Shown in pieces: positions 1 to 9,306 of a stretch of 51,215 nucleotides of DNA; within the stretch, counting starts at the first letter, position 1, and each line of letters begins with the position of its first letter. The notes under the pieces are model-generated. The model did no database searches and was not told the DNA's origin. It worked only from the letters and a program-made list of their open reading frames with translations. The stretch is from Alloalcanivorax gelatiniphagus (GTDB lineage Bacteria > Pseudomonadota > Gammaproteobacteria > Pseudomonadales > Alcanivoracaceae): contig NZ_VCQT01000015.1 in assembly GCF_005938655.1 (NCBI RefSeq), forward strand, positions 1 through 51,215. Reading direction: 5' to 3'. The translations under genes were made by a program, and so were the position numbers.

Positions 1-83
1 GTGCGATGAACCAAAAAAAAGACGCTATATACCCTGTTGCGCCGCATTTTTCATCGCCAAAGCGGGGCGGAGGGGAGCGCCGA

Positions 84-109
84 TAAAAAAAAGCACCCAA
101 TCGGGGTGC
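84..109 (-). terminator. Rho-independent terminator of the efflux operon
   Basis: Read leftward, a GCACCC/GGGTGC stem (93-98 and 104-109) with a 5-nt loop is followed by a run of eight T. It lies about 50 bases beyond the stop of the outer-membrane channel gene and suits the end of the three-gene efflux transcript. The remaining sequence from 1 to 83 holds nothing I can identify. Confidence 0.85.
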
Positions 110-156
110 CTGGTGGGACAGTCCGCCGCCGGGGCGGGGCGGGCGGGCCGCGGGCG

Positions 157-1629
157 TTAGCCGCGCGGCGCGTCTTGGTTGGCGGTGGCGTGGCCGACCA
201 GGGTGGCCTGGTCGGCCTGCTCGCCGCCGCCCAGGGCCCGATACAGGGTCACCCGATTGGTGAGTTTATTGAGCGTCACCGCCACCCGCTGCTGACGGGC
301 GTCGAGCAGGTTGCGGCGGGCATCCAGCACCGCCAGGTAGTCGTCGGCGCCTTCCCGGTAGCGCGCTTCGGCCAGAGCCAGGGAGCGCTCGGTGGCGGTC
401 ACCAGGGCGCTCTGGGCCTGTTCCTCCTGGCTCAGGCTGTTCCGGGCGGCGAGGGCGTCGGCCACTTCCTGGAAGGCGGTCTGGATCGCCTGCTCGTAGC
501 GCGCCACGTTCTGATCGCGGCGCACTTCCGCCACGTCCAGGTTGGCCCGGTTGCGGCCGCCGCTGAAGATCGGCAGGGACACGCTGGGCGAGAATGACCA
601 GGCCTTGGAGCCACCCTCGAACAGACCGGACAGCTCGGCGCTGGCGGTGCCGGCGGAACCGGTCAGGCTGATACGCGGGAAGAACGCCGCCCGCGCCGCG
701 CCGATATTGGCGTTGGCGGCACGCAGTGCGTGTTCCGCGCGCAGAATGTCCGGGCGCTGGCGCAGCACCGAGGAGGACAGGCCGGCGGGCACTTCCGGCA
801 GCACCGCCACGGTGGGGTCATCCAGATCCTCGCCGGCCAGCGCCGGCAGGGGCGCGCCCACCAGCACCGCCAGGGCGTTGCGGTCCGCGTCCACCCGGCG
901 CTGGAAGCGTGCCTGGTTGGCGCGGGCGGTTTCCAGGGCGGCCTCGGCCTGGCGCAGGTCCAGTTCCGAACCCAACCCCAGATCGACGCGGCCGCGCACC
1001 AGATCCACGGACTGCTGCTGAGCGCTCAGGGTCTCCTGGCTGATGCGCAGGCTTTCCCGGTCCGCCATCAGCGTTAGCCAGGCGTTGGCCACTTCCGACA
1101 CCAGGGTGATGCGGGCACTGCGCCGCGCTTCCTCGGTGGCCAGATAGCTTTGCAGCGCCGATTGTTTAAGGCTGCGCACCCGGCCGAACAGATCCAGCTC
1201 ATAGCTGGCCACGCCCACATTGACCCCGTACTGGCTCTGCACGGTGCTGGCGCCGGTCTGGTTCAGGTCCGCCGGCAGCCGCTGGCGGGCGCCCTCGGCG
1301 TTGGCGCTGATCGACGGCAGCAGGGCGGCGCCCTCGATGCGGTAGCGGGCGCGGGCCTCGGCCACGTCCAGCATGGCCAGGCGCAGGTCCCGGTTGTTGT
1401 CCAGGGCGGTGTTGATCAGTTGCCGCAGCTGCGGGTCCGGGAACAGGGCCCGCCAGCCCGGCAGCATGACGCCGTCGCCGGGGGCGCCGCTGTCACCCAC
1501 CGTGGCCGGCACCGGCGAGGCCGGTTGCCGGTAGTCCGGGGCCAGGCTGCAGCCGCCCAGGGCGAGGGCGGCCAGCAGGGGCAGGGTATAGCGGTTCATA
1601 TGGCCGATGGCTTTACCTTTGCGGCTCAT
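157..1629 (-). CDS. RND efflux outer-membrane lipoprotein channel (OprM/NodT type)
   Basis: This is the outer-membrane duct of a tripartite drug pump; channels of this family trimerise into a beta-barrel plus periplasmic alpha-barrel. The N-terminus carries a lipoprotein signal ending in LALGGC, so the mature Cys should be lipid-modified. The body holds the two OEP repeats, with motifs such as YELDLFGR and [19 protein letters not shown] chose the ATG at 1629, giving 490 residues, because it overlaps the pump stop codon as ATGA and has GGGAGG seven bases upstream. An internal ATG at 1599 would also leave a workable signal peptide but has a weak ribosome site. The reading frame stays open to 2214, inside the pump gene, and that extension is not real. 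The gene is third in the operon and probably translationally coupled to the pump. Confidence 0.95.
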   Translation of the reverse strand: MSRKGKAIGHMNRYTLPLLAALALGGCSLAPDYRQPASPVPATVGDSGAPGDGVMLPGWRALFPDPQLRQLINTALDNNRDLRLAMLDVAEARARYRIEGAALLPSISANAEGARQRLPADLNQTGASTVQSQYGVNVGVASYELDLFGRVRSLKQSALQSYLATEEARRSARITLVSEVANAWLTLMADRESLRISQETLSAQQQSVDLVRGRVDLGLGSELDLRQAEAALETARANQARFQRRVDADRNALAVLVGAPLPALAGEDLDDPTVAVLPEVPAGLSSSVLRQRPDILRAEHALRAANANIGAARAAFFPRISLTGSAGTASAELSGLFEGGSKAWSFSPSVSLPIFSGGRNRANLDVAEVRRDQNVARYEQAIQTAFQEVADALAARNSLSQEEQAQSALVTATERSLALAEARYREGADDYLAVLDARRNLLDARQQRVAVTLNKLTNRVTLYRALGGGEQADQATLVGHATANQDAPRG

Positions 1630-4600
1630 TGCTGTGCCTCCCGGTCCTCCAGCGGAGTGCTGCCGTCTTTCTTGCCGGTCATCGGTATGCCGGAGATGCG
1701 GCGTACCAGGGCATAGAACAGCGGGATAAAGAAGATCGCCAGGACCGTGGCCGCCACCACGCCGCCGAACACGCCGGTACCGATCGCGTTGCGGGCGCCG
1801 GAGCCGGCGCCGCTGCTCAGCATCAGCGGCGTGACACCGAGACCGAACGCCAGTGAGGTCATCAGAATCGGGCGTAGCCGCATGCGGGTGGCTTCCAGGG
1901 TGGCCTTGAGCAGGGAGTAGCCCTGGTCTTCCAGGTCCTTGGCGAACTCGGCGATCAGAATGGCGTTCTTCGCCGACAGCCCCACCGTGGTCAGCAGACC
2001 TACCTGGAAGAACACATCGTTGTTGAGGCCACGCAGGGTCGCCGCCAGCACCGCGCCGATCACGCCCAGGGGCACCACCAGCATCACCGCGAACGGAATC
2101 GACCAGCTCTCGTAGAGCGCCGCCAGACACAGGAACACCACCAGCAGGGACAGCGCATAGAGCGCCGGTGCCTGGGCGCCGGCCTGCTGCTCCTGGAAGG
2201 AGAGGCCGGTCCATTCGAAGCCGAAGCCGTTGGGCAGATCCCGGGCCAGCCGTTCCATGGTGGCCATGGCTTCACCGGTACTGACGCCGGCGGCGGCGTT
2301 GCCCTGGATGTTCATGGACGAGACGCCGTTGTAGCGCTGCAGCTGTTGGGGACCGTAGCTCCATTCGCCGTCGGAGAAGGTGTCGAAGGGCACCATCTCG
2401 CCGACGCCGTTGCGCACGTACCAGTTGTTGATGTCATCGGGCAGCATGCGGAAGGGCGCGGCGCCCTGCACATACACCCGCTTGACCCGGCCCCGGTCGA
2501 TGAAGTCGTTCACATAGCTGGAGCCCCAGGCCACCGACAGGGTGTTGTTGATTTCCGCCAGGGGCACGCCCATGGCCTGGGCTTTCTGACGGTCCACCTC
2601 GAGATCGTAGGTGGGGGCGTCCGGCAGGCCGTTGAAGCGCACCTGGCTCAGGGTGCCGGCCTGGTTGGCGGCGCCGAGCAGTTGGTTACGCGCCTGCACC
2701 AGGGCGTCGTGCCCCTGGCCGCCACGGTCCTGCAGCTGGAAGTTGAAGCCGCCGGAGGTGCCCAGGGCCGGGATCGCCGGTGGGTTGAGCGCGAAGATGA
2801 TGGCCTCGCGGATCTTCGAGAAATAGCCCATGGAGCGGCCGATGATCTGCTGCACGCCGTCGGTGCTCAGGTCCCGCTCTTCCCAGTCCTTGAGCCGCAC
2901 GAAAGCAATGCCGGAGTTCTGGCCACGGCCGGCGAAGCTGAACCCGCCCACGGTGAAGATGGAGGTGACCGCGTCTTCCTTGTTCATGTAGTAGTCTTCC
3001 ATCTTGCCGAGCACGTCCATGGTCTGCCCCAGGGGCGAGCCCACCGGCAGCTGCACCTGGCTGAGCAGGATGCCCTGGTCCTCTTCCGGCAGGAAGGCGC
3101 TGGGCAGGCGGCTGAAGGAGAAGCCGAGCACCGCCACGATGGCCACGTAAATCAGCAGATAGCGGCCACGATGGCCGATCATTTTCTCCACCCGGCTCTG
3201 GTAGCCGTGGCTGGCACGGTTGAAGTTGCGGTTGAACCAGCCAAAGAAGCCTTTCTTCTCCTCATGCTGGGCCGCGGAGGGCTTGAGCATGGTGGCGCAC
3301 AGCGCCGGAGTCAGGATCAGCGCCACCAGCACCGACAGGGTCATGGCCGACACGATGGTGATCGAGAACTGGCGGTAGATGGCGCCGGTGGAACCGGGGA
3401 AGAACGCCATCGGCACGAACACCGCCGACAGCACCAGGGCAATACCCACCAGGGCGCCGGTGATCTGGTCCATGGACTTGCGGGTGGCCTCCAGCGGCCC
3501 CAGGCCGTCTTCTTCCATCACCCGTTCCACGTTCTCCACCACCACGATGGCGTCGTCCACCAGCAAGCCGATGGCCAGCACCATGCCGAACATGGTCAGG
3601 GTGTTGACGGTGAACCCGAACGCGAACAGCACCGCGAAGGTACCCAGCAACACCACCGGCACGGCGATGGTGGGAATCAGGGTGGCGCGGAAGTTCTGCA
3701 GGAACAGGAACATCACCAGGAACACCAGGGCGATGCCCTCGAACAGGGTCTTCACCACCTCCAGGATGGAAATCTTCACGAACGGCGTGGTGTCGTAGGG
3801 GTACGAAATTTCCATGCCTTCCGGGAAGAACTGGCTCAGCTCGTCGAGCCGCGCGCGCACCCGGTCGGCGGTGTCCAGGGCGTTGGCGCCGGACGCCAGG
3901 TTGATGCCGATCCCGGACGCCGGCTTGCCGTTGAAGCGGGCGTCGAAGTTGTAGTTTTCCGAGCCGAGTTTTACCTCGGCCACGTCACGCAGCCGTACCC
4001 GGGAACCGTCGTTGTTGACGCGCAGCAGGATTTCGCCGAATTGCTCCGGCGTCTCCAACAGGGTCTGAACGATGATCGAGGCGGTGAGCTCCTGGTCTTT
4101 CACCGCCGGCTGGCCACCCAACTGGCCACCGGTGACCTGGTTGTTTTGCACCGTGATCGCCTGGATCACATCGGTGGTTGTCAGGTCGTACTGGTTGAGC
4201 TTGTTCGGGTCCAGCCACACGCGCATGGCGTACTGGGCGCCGAACAACTGGGTGGTGCCCACCCCTTGCACCCGGCTGAGCGGGTCCTGGACGTTGGCGC
4301 CAAGATAGTCCGACAGGTCGGTGCGGCTCATGCTGCCATTGTTGGAGGTGGCGGCCAGCACCATCAGGAAGGAGTCGGACGACTTGCTCACCTGCACGCC
4401 CTGTTGCTGCACCACCTGGGGCAGGCGCGGCGTGGCCAGCTGCAGTTTGTTCTGCACCTGGACCTGGGCGATGTCCGGATCGGTGCCGGCGGCGAACGTC
4501 AGAGCGATCTGCGCGGTGCCGGTGGAGTCGCTGGTGGAGTCGATGTAGAGCAGGTTATCGATGCCGTTCATCTGCTGCTCGATGACCTGGGTCACCGAGT

Positions 4601-4775
4601 CTTCCACCGCCTCGGCGGAGGCACCGGGGTAGCTGGCGCGGATGGTCACTTCCGGCGGCGCCACCGTCGGGTATTGCTCCACCGGCAGGTTGTAGATCGA
4701 CAACGCCCCGGCGAGCATCATGACGATGGCGATCACCCAGGCGAAGATGGGTCGGTCAATAAAGAATCTGGCCAT
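1626..4775 (-). CDS. RND multidrug efflux permease (AcrB/MexB/TtgB family, HAE1)
   Basis: This is the inner-membrane proton/drug antiporter of the tripartite pump, 1049 residues, the normal size for HAE1 pumps. It opens with the typical first transmembrane helix ([15 protein letters not shown]). The proton-relay aspartates fall at D407 and D408 in [18 protein letters not shown], the same numbers as in E. coli AcrB, and the relay lysine is in [16 protein letters not shown]. Two large periplasmic loops alternate with two blocks of membrane helices. The start at 4775 has AGGGA six bases upstream, 27 bases after the adaptor gene. Expected substrates are hydrophobic drugs, solvents or bile-salt-like compounds; the sequence alone does not say which. 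Closest relatives by eye are MexB, TtgB and AdeB. Confidence 0.97.
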   Translation of the reverse strand: MARFFIDRPIFAWVIAIVMMLAGALSIYNLPVEQYPTVAPPEVTIRASYPGASAEAVEDSVTQVIEQQMNGIDNLLYIDSTSDSTGTAQIALTFAAGTDPDIAQVQVQNKLQLATPRLPQVVQQQGVQVSKSSDSFLMVLAATSNNGSMSRTDLSDYLGANVQDPLSRVQGVGTTQLFGAQYAMRVWLDPNKLNQYDLTTTDVIQAITVQNNQVTGGQLGGQPAVKDQELTASIIVQTLLETPEQFGEILLRVNNDGSRVRLRDVAEVKLGSENYNFDARFNGKPASGIGINLASGANALDTADRVRARLDELSQFFPEGMEISYPYDTTPFVKISILEVVKTLFEGIALVFLVMFLFLQNFRATLIPTIAVPVVLLGTFAVLFAFGFTVNTLTMFGMVLAIGLLVDDAIVVVENVERVMEEDGLGPLEATRKSMDQITGALVGIALVLSAVFVPMAFFPGSTGAIYRQFSITIVSAMTLSVLVALILTPALCATMLKPSAAQHEEKKGFFGWFNRNFNRASHGYQSRVEKMIGHRGRYLLIYVAIVAVLGFSFSRLPSAFLPEEDQGILLSQVQLPVGSPLGQTMDVLGKMEDYYMNKEDAVTSIFTVGGFSFAGRGQNSGIAFVRLKDWEERDLSTDGVQQIIGRSMGYFSKIREAIIFALNPPAIPALGTSGGFNFQLQDRGGQGHDALVQARNQLLGAANQAGTLSQVRFNGLPDAPTYDLEVDRQKAQAMGVPLAEINNTLSVAWGSSYVNDFIDRGRVKRVYVQGAAPFRMLPDDINNWYVRNGVGEMVPFDTFSDGEWSYGPQQLQRYNGVSSMNIQGNAAAGVSTGEAMATMERLARDLPNGFGFEWTGLSFQEQQAGAQAPALYALSLLVVFLCLAALYESWSIPFAVMLVVPLGVIGAVLAATLRGLNNDVFFQVGLLTTVGLSAKNAILIAEFAKDLEDQGYSLLKATLEATRMRLRPILMTSLAFGLGVTPLMLSSGAGSGARNAIGTGVFGGVVAATVLAIFFIPLFYALVRRISGIPMTGKKDGSTPLEDREAQQ

Positions 4776-4802
4776 GATTGTCCCTGTTGCGTGGGCGGTC
4801 GG

Positions 4803-6092
4803 TTATTGCGCGTCTTGGCCGGCGTCGTCGCCGGCCTGCTCAGAAGGGGCCTGTTCAGAAGCGCCCTGATCCGGGGCGTTCTGGTCCGCGGCCTTGCTCT
4901 CGGCGGGCGCCTTGCCGTCGCCGGAGTCGCCTGCGGAGGCCGCTTTGGCGCCGTCGTCCTGGGCCTCGACGTTGACCGGCTTCACCGGGGCGCCGGGGCG
5001 GATCTTCTGCAGGCCTTCCACGATCAGGCGGTCGCCGGCCTTCAGGCCGTCGCGGATCAGCCACTGGTTGCCCACTGCCCGTTCGGTGGTCACCTGCCGT
5101 TGTTCAACCTTGTCGTCGGCGCCGATCACCAGGGCGGTGGCGTTGCCGTTGGGGTCCCGGGTGACGCCTTTCTGGGGCACCAGGATGGCATTGCTCATCT
5201 CGCCCTGGGGCAGACGGGCGCGCACGAACATGCCCGGCAGCAGATCGCTTTCCGGATTCGGGAACAGGGCGCGCAGGGTCACCGAGCCGGTGCTTTCCTC
5301 CACCGCGAACTCGGAGAACTGCAGCACGCCTTCCCGGTCGTAGGAGCTGCCGTCTTCCAGCAGCAGGGTGACACGGGCCTTATCCTCGCCCACCTTCTGC
5401 AGGCGGCCGGCTTCCAGGGCGGCGCGCAGCTGCCGCAGGTCCCGGTTGGACTGGGTCAGGTCCACATAGATCGGGTCCAGCTGGCGAATGGTGGCCAGTG
5501 CCTGGGCCTGGCTGGCGGTAACCAGAGCACCGGCGGTCACCGAGGAACGGCCGATGCGGCCGCTGATCGGTGCTTCGATGGTGGTGTAGTCCAGATTGAT
5601 GCGGGCGCTGTCCAGGGCGGCACGGGCGGCGGCCACCTGGGCCTGGTTTTCGCCCAGGGAGGCCTGGGCCTCGTCGTATTCCTGCTGGCTGACCGCTTTC
5701 ATTTCCAGCAGCCGTTCGAAACGCTGGGCGCGCAGACGGGTGGACTTGAGCGTGGCCTGAGCCCGGGCCAGGTCGGCCTTGGCGCTTTCCACCTGGGCCT
5801 GGTAGAGGCTGTCATCGATGCGATAGAGCGGGTCGCCGGCCTCGACTTCCTGACCTTCCTCGAACAGCCGTTCCTCAATGATGCCGTTGACCTGGGGCCG
5901 GATTTCCGCCACCTGATAAGGGGTGGTGCGCCCGGGCAGTTCGGTGGTCTGGGTGAAGGCCCGGGGTTGCACGGTAATGAAACCGGCCTCCGGCGGGCCG
6001 CCGGCCTGTTGCTGCTGGTTGCCGTCATCACAGGCGGCAAGCACCAGGGAAAAAAGAACAATAAAGGGGAAGGACACCGAACCTCTGCGCAT
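4803..6092 (-). CDS. RND efflux periplasmic adaptor lipoprotein (AcrA/MexA/TtgA family)
   Basis: This is the membrane-fusion protein linking the pump to the outer-membrane channel, 429 residues. A lipoprotein signal ends in LVLAAC, followed by a Gln-rich spacer. Next come the biotinyl-lipoyl half (EIRPQVNGIIEERLFEEG), an alpha-hairpin coiled coil (about 105-170), the second lipoyl half (APISGRIGRSSVTAG), the beta-barrel and the membrane-proximal domain. The last 50 or so residues are an Ala/Glu/Gln/Asp-rich tail, longer than in AcrA or MexA and probably disordered. The start at 6092 is preceded by GAGG. It is the first gene of the operon and faces the repressor gene across a shared operator, so it is expected to be induced by the pump's substrates. 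Confidence 0.95.
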   Translation of the reverse strand: MRRGSVSFPFIVLFSLVLAACDDGNQQQQAGGPPEAGFITVQPRAFTQTTELPGRTTPYQVAEIRPQVNGIIEERLFEEGQEVEAGDPLYRIDDSLYQAQVESAKADLARAQATLKSTRLRAQRFERLLEMKAVSQQEYDEAQASLGENQAQVAAARAALDSARINLDYTTIEAPISGRIGRSSVTAGALVTASQAQALATIRQLDPIYVDLTQSNRDLRQLRAALEAGRLQKVGEDKARVTLLLEDGSSYDREGVLQFSEFAVEESTGSVTLRALFPNPESDLLPGMFVRARLPQGEMSNAILVPQKGVTRDPNGNATALVIGADDKVEQRQVTTERAVGNQWLIRDGLKAGDRLIVEGLQKIRPGAPVKPVNVEAQDDGAKAASAGDSGDGKAPAESKAADQNAPDQGASEQAPSEQAGDDAGQDAQ

Positions 6093-6156
6093 GGAAACCT
6101 CGGTTCTATTCGTTCGCGTCTGATTGGAAGCGTTTCAAAGTATGAAGGCTTGGGAG

Positions 6157-6184
6157 TATACATACATCCAAGAACGTATGTATA
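6157..6184. promoter_or_regulatory. Operator of the TtgR/AcrR-type repressor (inverted repeat)
   Basis: TATACATAC (6157-6165) and GTATGTATA (6176-6184) are perfect 9-bp inverted arms around a 10-bp spacer, in the gap between the divergent adaptor and repressor genes. Its layout and TACATAC/GTATGTA half-sites resemble the AcrR box of E. coli and TtgR sites of Pseudomonas. It therefore very probably binds the adjacent repressor and controls both directions. A TATAGT hexamer at 6181-6186 overlaps the right arm and could be the repressor gene's -10 box. Confidence 0.8.
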
Positions 6185-6259
6185 GTGGAGCCCATGAAAA
6201 AATGGTGTGCGCGGCCCGCTGCCCGCACGCGGCTTATTCGAACCACCCCGAGACCGTAT

Positions 6260-6910
6260 ATGGCCAGACGGACCAAGGCGGAAGCGCTGGAAACCCGCGC
6301 CCAGATCATCGATGCCGCCGAGCATGTGTTCCATCGCAAAGGCGTGGCGCGCACCTCGCTGAACGATATCGCCCAGGAAGCGGGCGTTTCCCGGGGTGCC
6401 ATCTATTGGCACTTCAAGAATAAGCACGATGTGTTCGAGGCAATGTTAAGCCGCCACCGCCTGCCCACCGAAACCCTGTCCCAACGCGCCGGAGACCCGG
6501 ACGAAACCGATCCCCTGGGGCGCCTGCGGGAGGTGCTTGTGGACGCCTTGCAGCGTACCGTCCACGACCCGGGTTACCGCAGGGTATTCGAGATTCTGTT
6601 CTATAAATGTGAATTTACCAAGGATACCGACCCGCTGATGTCGCGGGTGCAGGAGAGTTTCCTGGACAGTGCCGCCAAGATGCACCGCACCCTGCGCAAC
6701 GCCATCGAGCGCGGCCAGTTGCCCACCACCCTCAATGTGGACCGGGCGATTACCCTGTTGCACGTGCAGATGACCGGGCTGCTGTACACCTGGCTGCTGC
6801 TGCCGGACAGTTTCGACCTGGAAACCGAAGCCACCGATTTCGTGGACTGCTACATCGCCAGCCTGCGCCAGTGTCCGACCATGTCCGGCGTGCCGGACGG
6901 GGAGCACTGA
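6260..6910 (+). CDS. TetR-family repressor of the RND efflux operon (TtgR/AcrR-like)
   Basis: This 216-residue ligand-responsive repressor has an N-terminal TetR helix-turn-helix (about 10-56, ending VSRGAIYWHFKNK) and an all-alpha ligand and dimer domain. It contains a FYKCEFT segment like the HKCEFT stretch of TtgR and a LYTWLLLPDSFDL segment like the WLLLPDSVDL of TtgR. I start it at the ATG at 6260 because TtgR and AcrR begin M(V/A)RRTK and because the operator ends at 6184. The frame is open further upstream, with a GTG at 6185 and an ATG at 6194, and would add 22-25 basic residues. The ribosome site at 6260 is weak, so the longer form cannot be excluded. Divergence from the adaptor gene across the operator makes it the local repressor. 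Confidence 0.9.
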   Translation: MARRTKAEALETRAQIIDAAEHVFHRKGVARTSLNDIAQEAGVSRGAIYWHFKNKHDVFEAMLSRHRLPTETLSQRAGDPDETDPLGRLREVLVDALQRTVHDPGYRRVFEILFYKCEFTKDTDPLMSRVQESFLDSAAKMHRTLRNAIERGQLPTTLNVDRAITLLHVQMTGLLYTWLLLPDSFDLETEATDFVDCYIASLRQCPTMSGVPDGEH

Positions 6911-6960
6911 GCCGCTCCCCCGGCGGTGCCCGGTGAATTCAAAACGCCATTCCGATTTAT

Positions 6961-6989
6961 TTGACGATGTGGTCGCGGCGTGCCACATT
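6961..6989 (+). promoter_or_regulatory. Candidate sigma-70 promoter for the acyl-CoA dehydrogenase unit
   Basis: TTGACG (6961-6966) and CACATT (6984-6989) are separated by exactly 17 bases, 86 bases upstream of the dehydrogenase start. The -35 box is good and the -10 box weak. A similar TTGACG-N17-CAGATT arrangement stands before the acyl-CoA ligase gene. Confidence 0.45.
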
Positions 6990-6994
6990 CTCCC

Positions 6995-7014
6995 GACATA
7001 CCAATAAGTATGTC
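6995..7014. promoter_or_regulatory. Candidate operator, 7-bp inverted repeat
   Basis: GACATAC (6995-7001) and GTATGTC (7008-7014) are perfect inverted arms with a 6-bp spacer. They lie just downstream of the candidate -10 box, where a bound repressor would block initiation. The half-site ACATAC/GTATGT is identical to the inner part of the efflux operator at 6157-6184, but the spacing is 6 rather than 10. Confidence 0.5.
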
Positions 7015-7074
7015 CGCTGGAACCCCCTTCCGGCGGGCCTCGGAACCTATTCCGGAATGACTCTAGGAGAGCCC

Positions 7075-8277
7075 ATGCTGCCCCTTTCCGACCGGGCCCA
7101 GGCCCTGCACGACCAGCTCGTCGCTTTTATGGACCAGCACATCTACCCCAACGAGGCGCTTTACGCCGAGCAGATCAACACCGGCGAAAACCGCTGGGCG
7201 CCGCCGCCCATCGTCAAGGAACTGAAAAAGAAAGCCAAGGCCGAGGGCCTGTGGAACCTGTTCCTGCCGGAAAGCGAGCTGGGCGCCGGCCTCAACAACT
7301 ACGACTACGCCCACCTGTGCGAAATCATGGGCCGCAGCGGCATGGCCCCCCAGGTATTCAACTGCGCGGCGCCGGACACCGGCAATATGGAAGTGCTGGC
7401 CCGCTACGGCAGCCCGGAACAGCAGGAACAATGGCTCAAGCCCCTGCTGGCCGGCGAGATCCGCTCCTGCTTCTCGATGACCGAACCGGCGGTGGCCTCC
7501 TCCGACGCCACCAACATCTGCACCGAGATCAAGCGTGACGGCGACGAGTACGTCATCAACGGCCGCAAGTGGTGGTCGTCCGGCGCCATGTCCACGGACT
7601 GCAAGATCGCCATCGTGATGGGCAAGACCGATCCCGAGGCGCCGCGCCATCAGCAGCAGTCCCAGATTCTGGTGCCCCTGGACACCCCCGGCGTGACCAT
7701 CGAGCGCGCCCTGCACGTGTTCGGCTACGACCACGCGCCCAAGGGCCACGCGGAAATCGTCTACGACAATGTGCGGGTGCCGGTGGGCAACCTGATCCTC
7801 GGCGAGGGCCGTGGCTTCGAGATCGCCCAGGGCCGCCTGGGCCCGGGCCGTATTCACCACTGCATGCGTACCATCGGCCTGGCGGAACGGGCCCTGGAAG
7901 CCATGTGCCAGCGGGTCGAGGCCCGTGAAGCCTTTGGCCGCAAGCTGTCCCAGTTCGACTCCATCCGCAAGGACATCGCCCGCTCGCGCCTGGAAATCGA
8001 ACAGGCCCGGCTGATGACCCTGAAGGCGGCGCACATGATGGACACCGTGGGCAACAAGGTGGCCCGCCAGGAAATCGCCATGATCAAGGTGATTGCCCCG
8101 GAAATGGCCCTTAAGGTGGTGGATCGGGCGATTCAGGTGCACGGTGCCCTGGGTGTCTGCCAGGACAGCTTCCTGGCCTCCGCCTGGGCCAACCTGCGCA
8201 CCCTGCGCCTGGCCGACGGCCCGGACGAGGTGCACCTGGACACCATCGCCAAGCTGGAACTGGGGCGGTACCGATAA
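7075..8277 (+). CDS. Acyl-CoA dehydrogenase of the ACAD10/ACAD11 (LvaC-like) type
   Basis: This is a 400-residue FAD-dependent acyl-CoA dehydrogenase-fold enzyme. ACAD signatures include [16 protein letters not shown] for flavin binding and the C-terminal helical bundle with [19 protein letters not shown]. At the position of the usual catalytic Glu (YEGT in classical enzymes) it has LADGPDEVH, so D381 replaces Glu. I recall that substitution as typical of ACAD10/11-like enzymes that act on phosphorylated 4-hydroxyacyl-CoA. The start at 7075 has AGGAGA five bases upstream; the frame is open further upstream without a ribosome site. It is the first gene of a rightward group with a short-chain dehydrogenase and an APH-type kinase, which in animals is fused to this dehydrogenase. 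Confidence 0.93.
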   Translation: MLPLSDRAQALHDQLVAFMDQHIYPNEALYAEQINTGENRWAPPPIVKELKKKAKAEGLWNLFLPESELGAGLNNYDYAHLCEIMGRSGMAPQVFNCAAPDTGNMEVLARYGSPEQQEQWLKPLLAGEIRSCFSMTEPAVASSDATNICTEIKRDGDEYVINGRKWWSSGAMSTDCKIAIVMGKTDPEAPRHQQQSQILVPLDTPGVTIERALHVFGYDHAPKGHAEIVYDNVRVPVGNLILGEGRGFEIAQGRLGPGRIHHCMRTIGLAERALEAMCQRVEAREAFGRKLSQFDSIRKDIARSRLEIEQARLMTLKAAHMMDTVGNKVARQEIAMIKVIAPEMALKVVDRAIQVHGALGVCQDSFLASAWANLRTLRLADGPDEVHLDTIAKLELGRYR

Positions 8278-8281
8278 ACAC

Positions 8282-8427
8282 AGTTGCAAGTTGAAAGTTA
8301 CAAGTTGAAAGGGGTCATGCCGGCCGGCCCGGTTCGAGCGCCGCGGAAAGCGTGGCCGCGGGCACGGCGCGGCAGACCCTGAGTGCCGTACCTCGCGTTG
8401 TAACTTTTAACTTTGAACTTTGAACTT
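8282..8427. repeat. Heptad-armed inverted element A
   Basis: The left arm (8282-8312) is a run of AAGTTNN heptamers on the plus strand. The right arm (8398-8427) is the same kind of run on the minus strand. The arms frame an 85-bp GC-rich core containing a GGCAC/GTGCC pair. The element fills the gap between the dehydrogenase and SDR genes, and its right arm ends 17 bases before the SDR start codon, next to the ribosome site. Confidence 0.7.
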
Positions 8428-8444
8428 CGCCAAGGAGAACAACA

Positions 8445-9209
8445 ATGAGCAAACTGTTCGATCTGACCGGCAAGGTCGCGCTGATCACCGGTTCCACCCG
8501 GGGTATTGGTAAATCCATCGCCGAGGAAATGGCCCGGGCCGGCGCCAAGGTAGTGATTTCCAGCCGCAAGCCGGAGCCGTGCCACGAGGTGTGCGAGGCG
8601 ATCAAGGCGGAAGGTGGCGAGGCCATCGCCGTGCCCTGCAACGTGGGCAAGAAAGAAGACCTGATGAACCTGGTCGACGAAACCCTGGCCGCGTTCGGCA
8701 AAATCGATATTCTGGTGTGCAACGCCGCCACCAACCCGGTTTACGGTCCCACCGCCGAACTCACCGACGAGGCCTGGGACAAGATCATGGACACCAACGT
8801 CAAGGGCACCTTCTGGCTGTGCAACCGGGTGCTGCCGGAGATGGACAAGAACGGCGGCGGCAATGTGGTGATCATTTCCAGCATCGCCGGCCTGCGCGGC
8901 AACACGGTGATCGGCACCTACGGCGTCTCCAAGGCCGCCGAGGCCGCCCTGGCCCGTAACCTGGCGGTGGAGTGGGGCCCGCGCAACATCCGCGTCAACG
9001 CCATCGCCCCCGGCCTGGTGCGCACCGACTTCGCCAAGGCGCTCACCGAGGACCCGGAACGCCGCAAACGCGCCGAGGAACGCACCCCGGTACGCCGCAT
9101 CGGCGAACCGGTGGACATCGCCGGCGTGACCCTGTTCCTGTCCAGCGACGCCAGTGCCTATGTCACCGGCCAGACCATCGTCGCCGACGGCGGCGAAACG
9201 ATCTGCTAA
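8445..9209 (+). CDS. Short-chain dehydrogenase/reductase (SDR, FabG-like)
   Basis: This is a classical SDR of 254 residues, the normal length. The nucleotide-binding TGSTRGIG is at residues 15-22, the NAA motif is in LVCNAATNP, catalytic Ser is in IISSIAG (S145/S146), and Y159 and K163 are in YGVSK. The C-terminus has the usual VTGQTIVADGG. The start has AAGGAG eight bases upstream. In the Pseudomonas levulinate pathway an SDR (LvaD) interconverts 4-keto- and 4-hydroxyacyl-CoA next to LvaA and LvaC homologues. This gene sits between the equivalent dehydrogenase and kinase, so a keto/hydroxyacyl role is a fair inference. General 3-ketoacyl reduction is the alternative. Confidence 0.93.
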   Translation: MSKLFDLTGKVALITGSTRGIGKSIAEEMARAGAKVVISSRKPEPCHEVCEAIKAEGGEAIAVPCNVGKKEDLMNLVDETLAAFGKIDILVCNAATNPVYGPTAELTDEAWDKIMDTNVKGTFWLCNRVLPEMDKNGGGNVVIISSIAGLRGNTVIGTYGVSKAAEAALARNLAVEWGPRNIRVNAIAPGLVRTDFAKALTEDPERRKRAEERTPVRRIGEPVDIAGVTLFLSSDASAYVTGQTIVADGGETIC

Positions 9210-9212
9210 CCA

Positions 9213-9291
9213 AAGTTGAAAGAAGAAAGTGAAAAGTTGAAAGGATAAAGACCAAGCCGCTTTTTAACTTTTAACTTGTAACTTTCAACTT
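9213..9291. repeat. Heptad-armed inverted element B
   Basis: The left arm (9213-9243) has AAGTTGA/AAGTGAA-type heptamers; the right arm (9261-9291) is the inverted counterpart TTTTTAACTTTTAACTTG and onward. The core is only 17 bp. The element occupies nearly the whole gap between the SDR and kinase genes, and the right arm ends 15 bases before the kinase start codon. Confidence 0.7.
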
Positions 9292-9306
9292 GTTTTCGAG
9301 GTTCTT

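Noticed and set aside
1630..2214. N-terminal extension of the outer-membrane channel frame
   Set aside because: It lies inside the pump gene on the same strand in another frame, and the lipoprotein signal and ribosome site place the start at 1629.
2346..6185. A 1279-codon plus-strand frame opposite the efflux genes
   Set aside because: It mirrors the pump and adaptor genes codon for codon, is extremely His/Gln/Gly-rich and matches no family; it is a shadow of GC-rich coding DNA.
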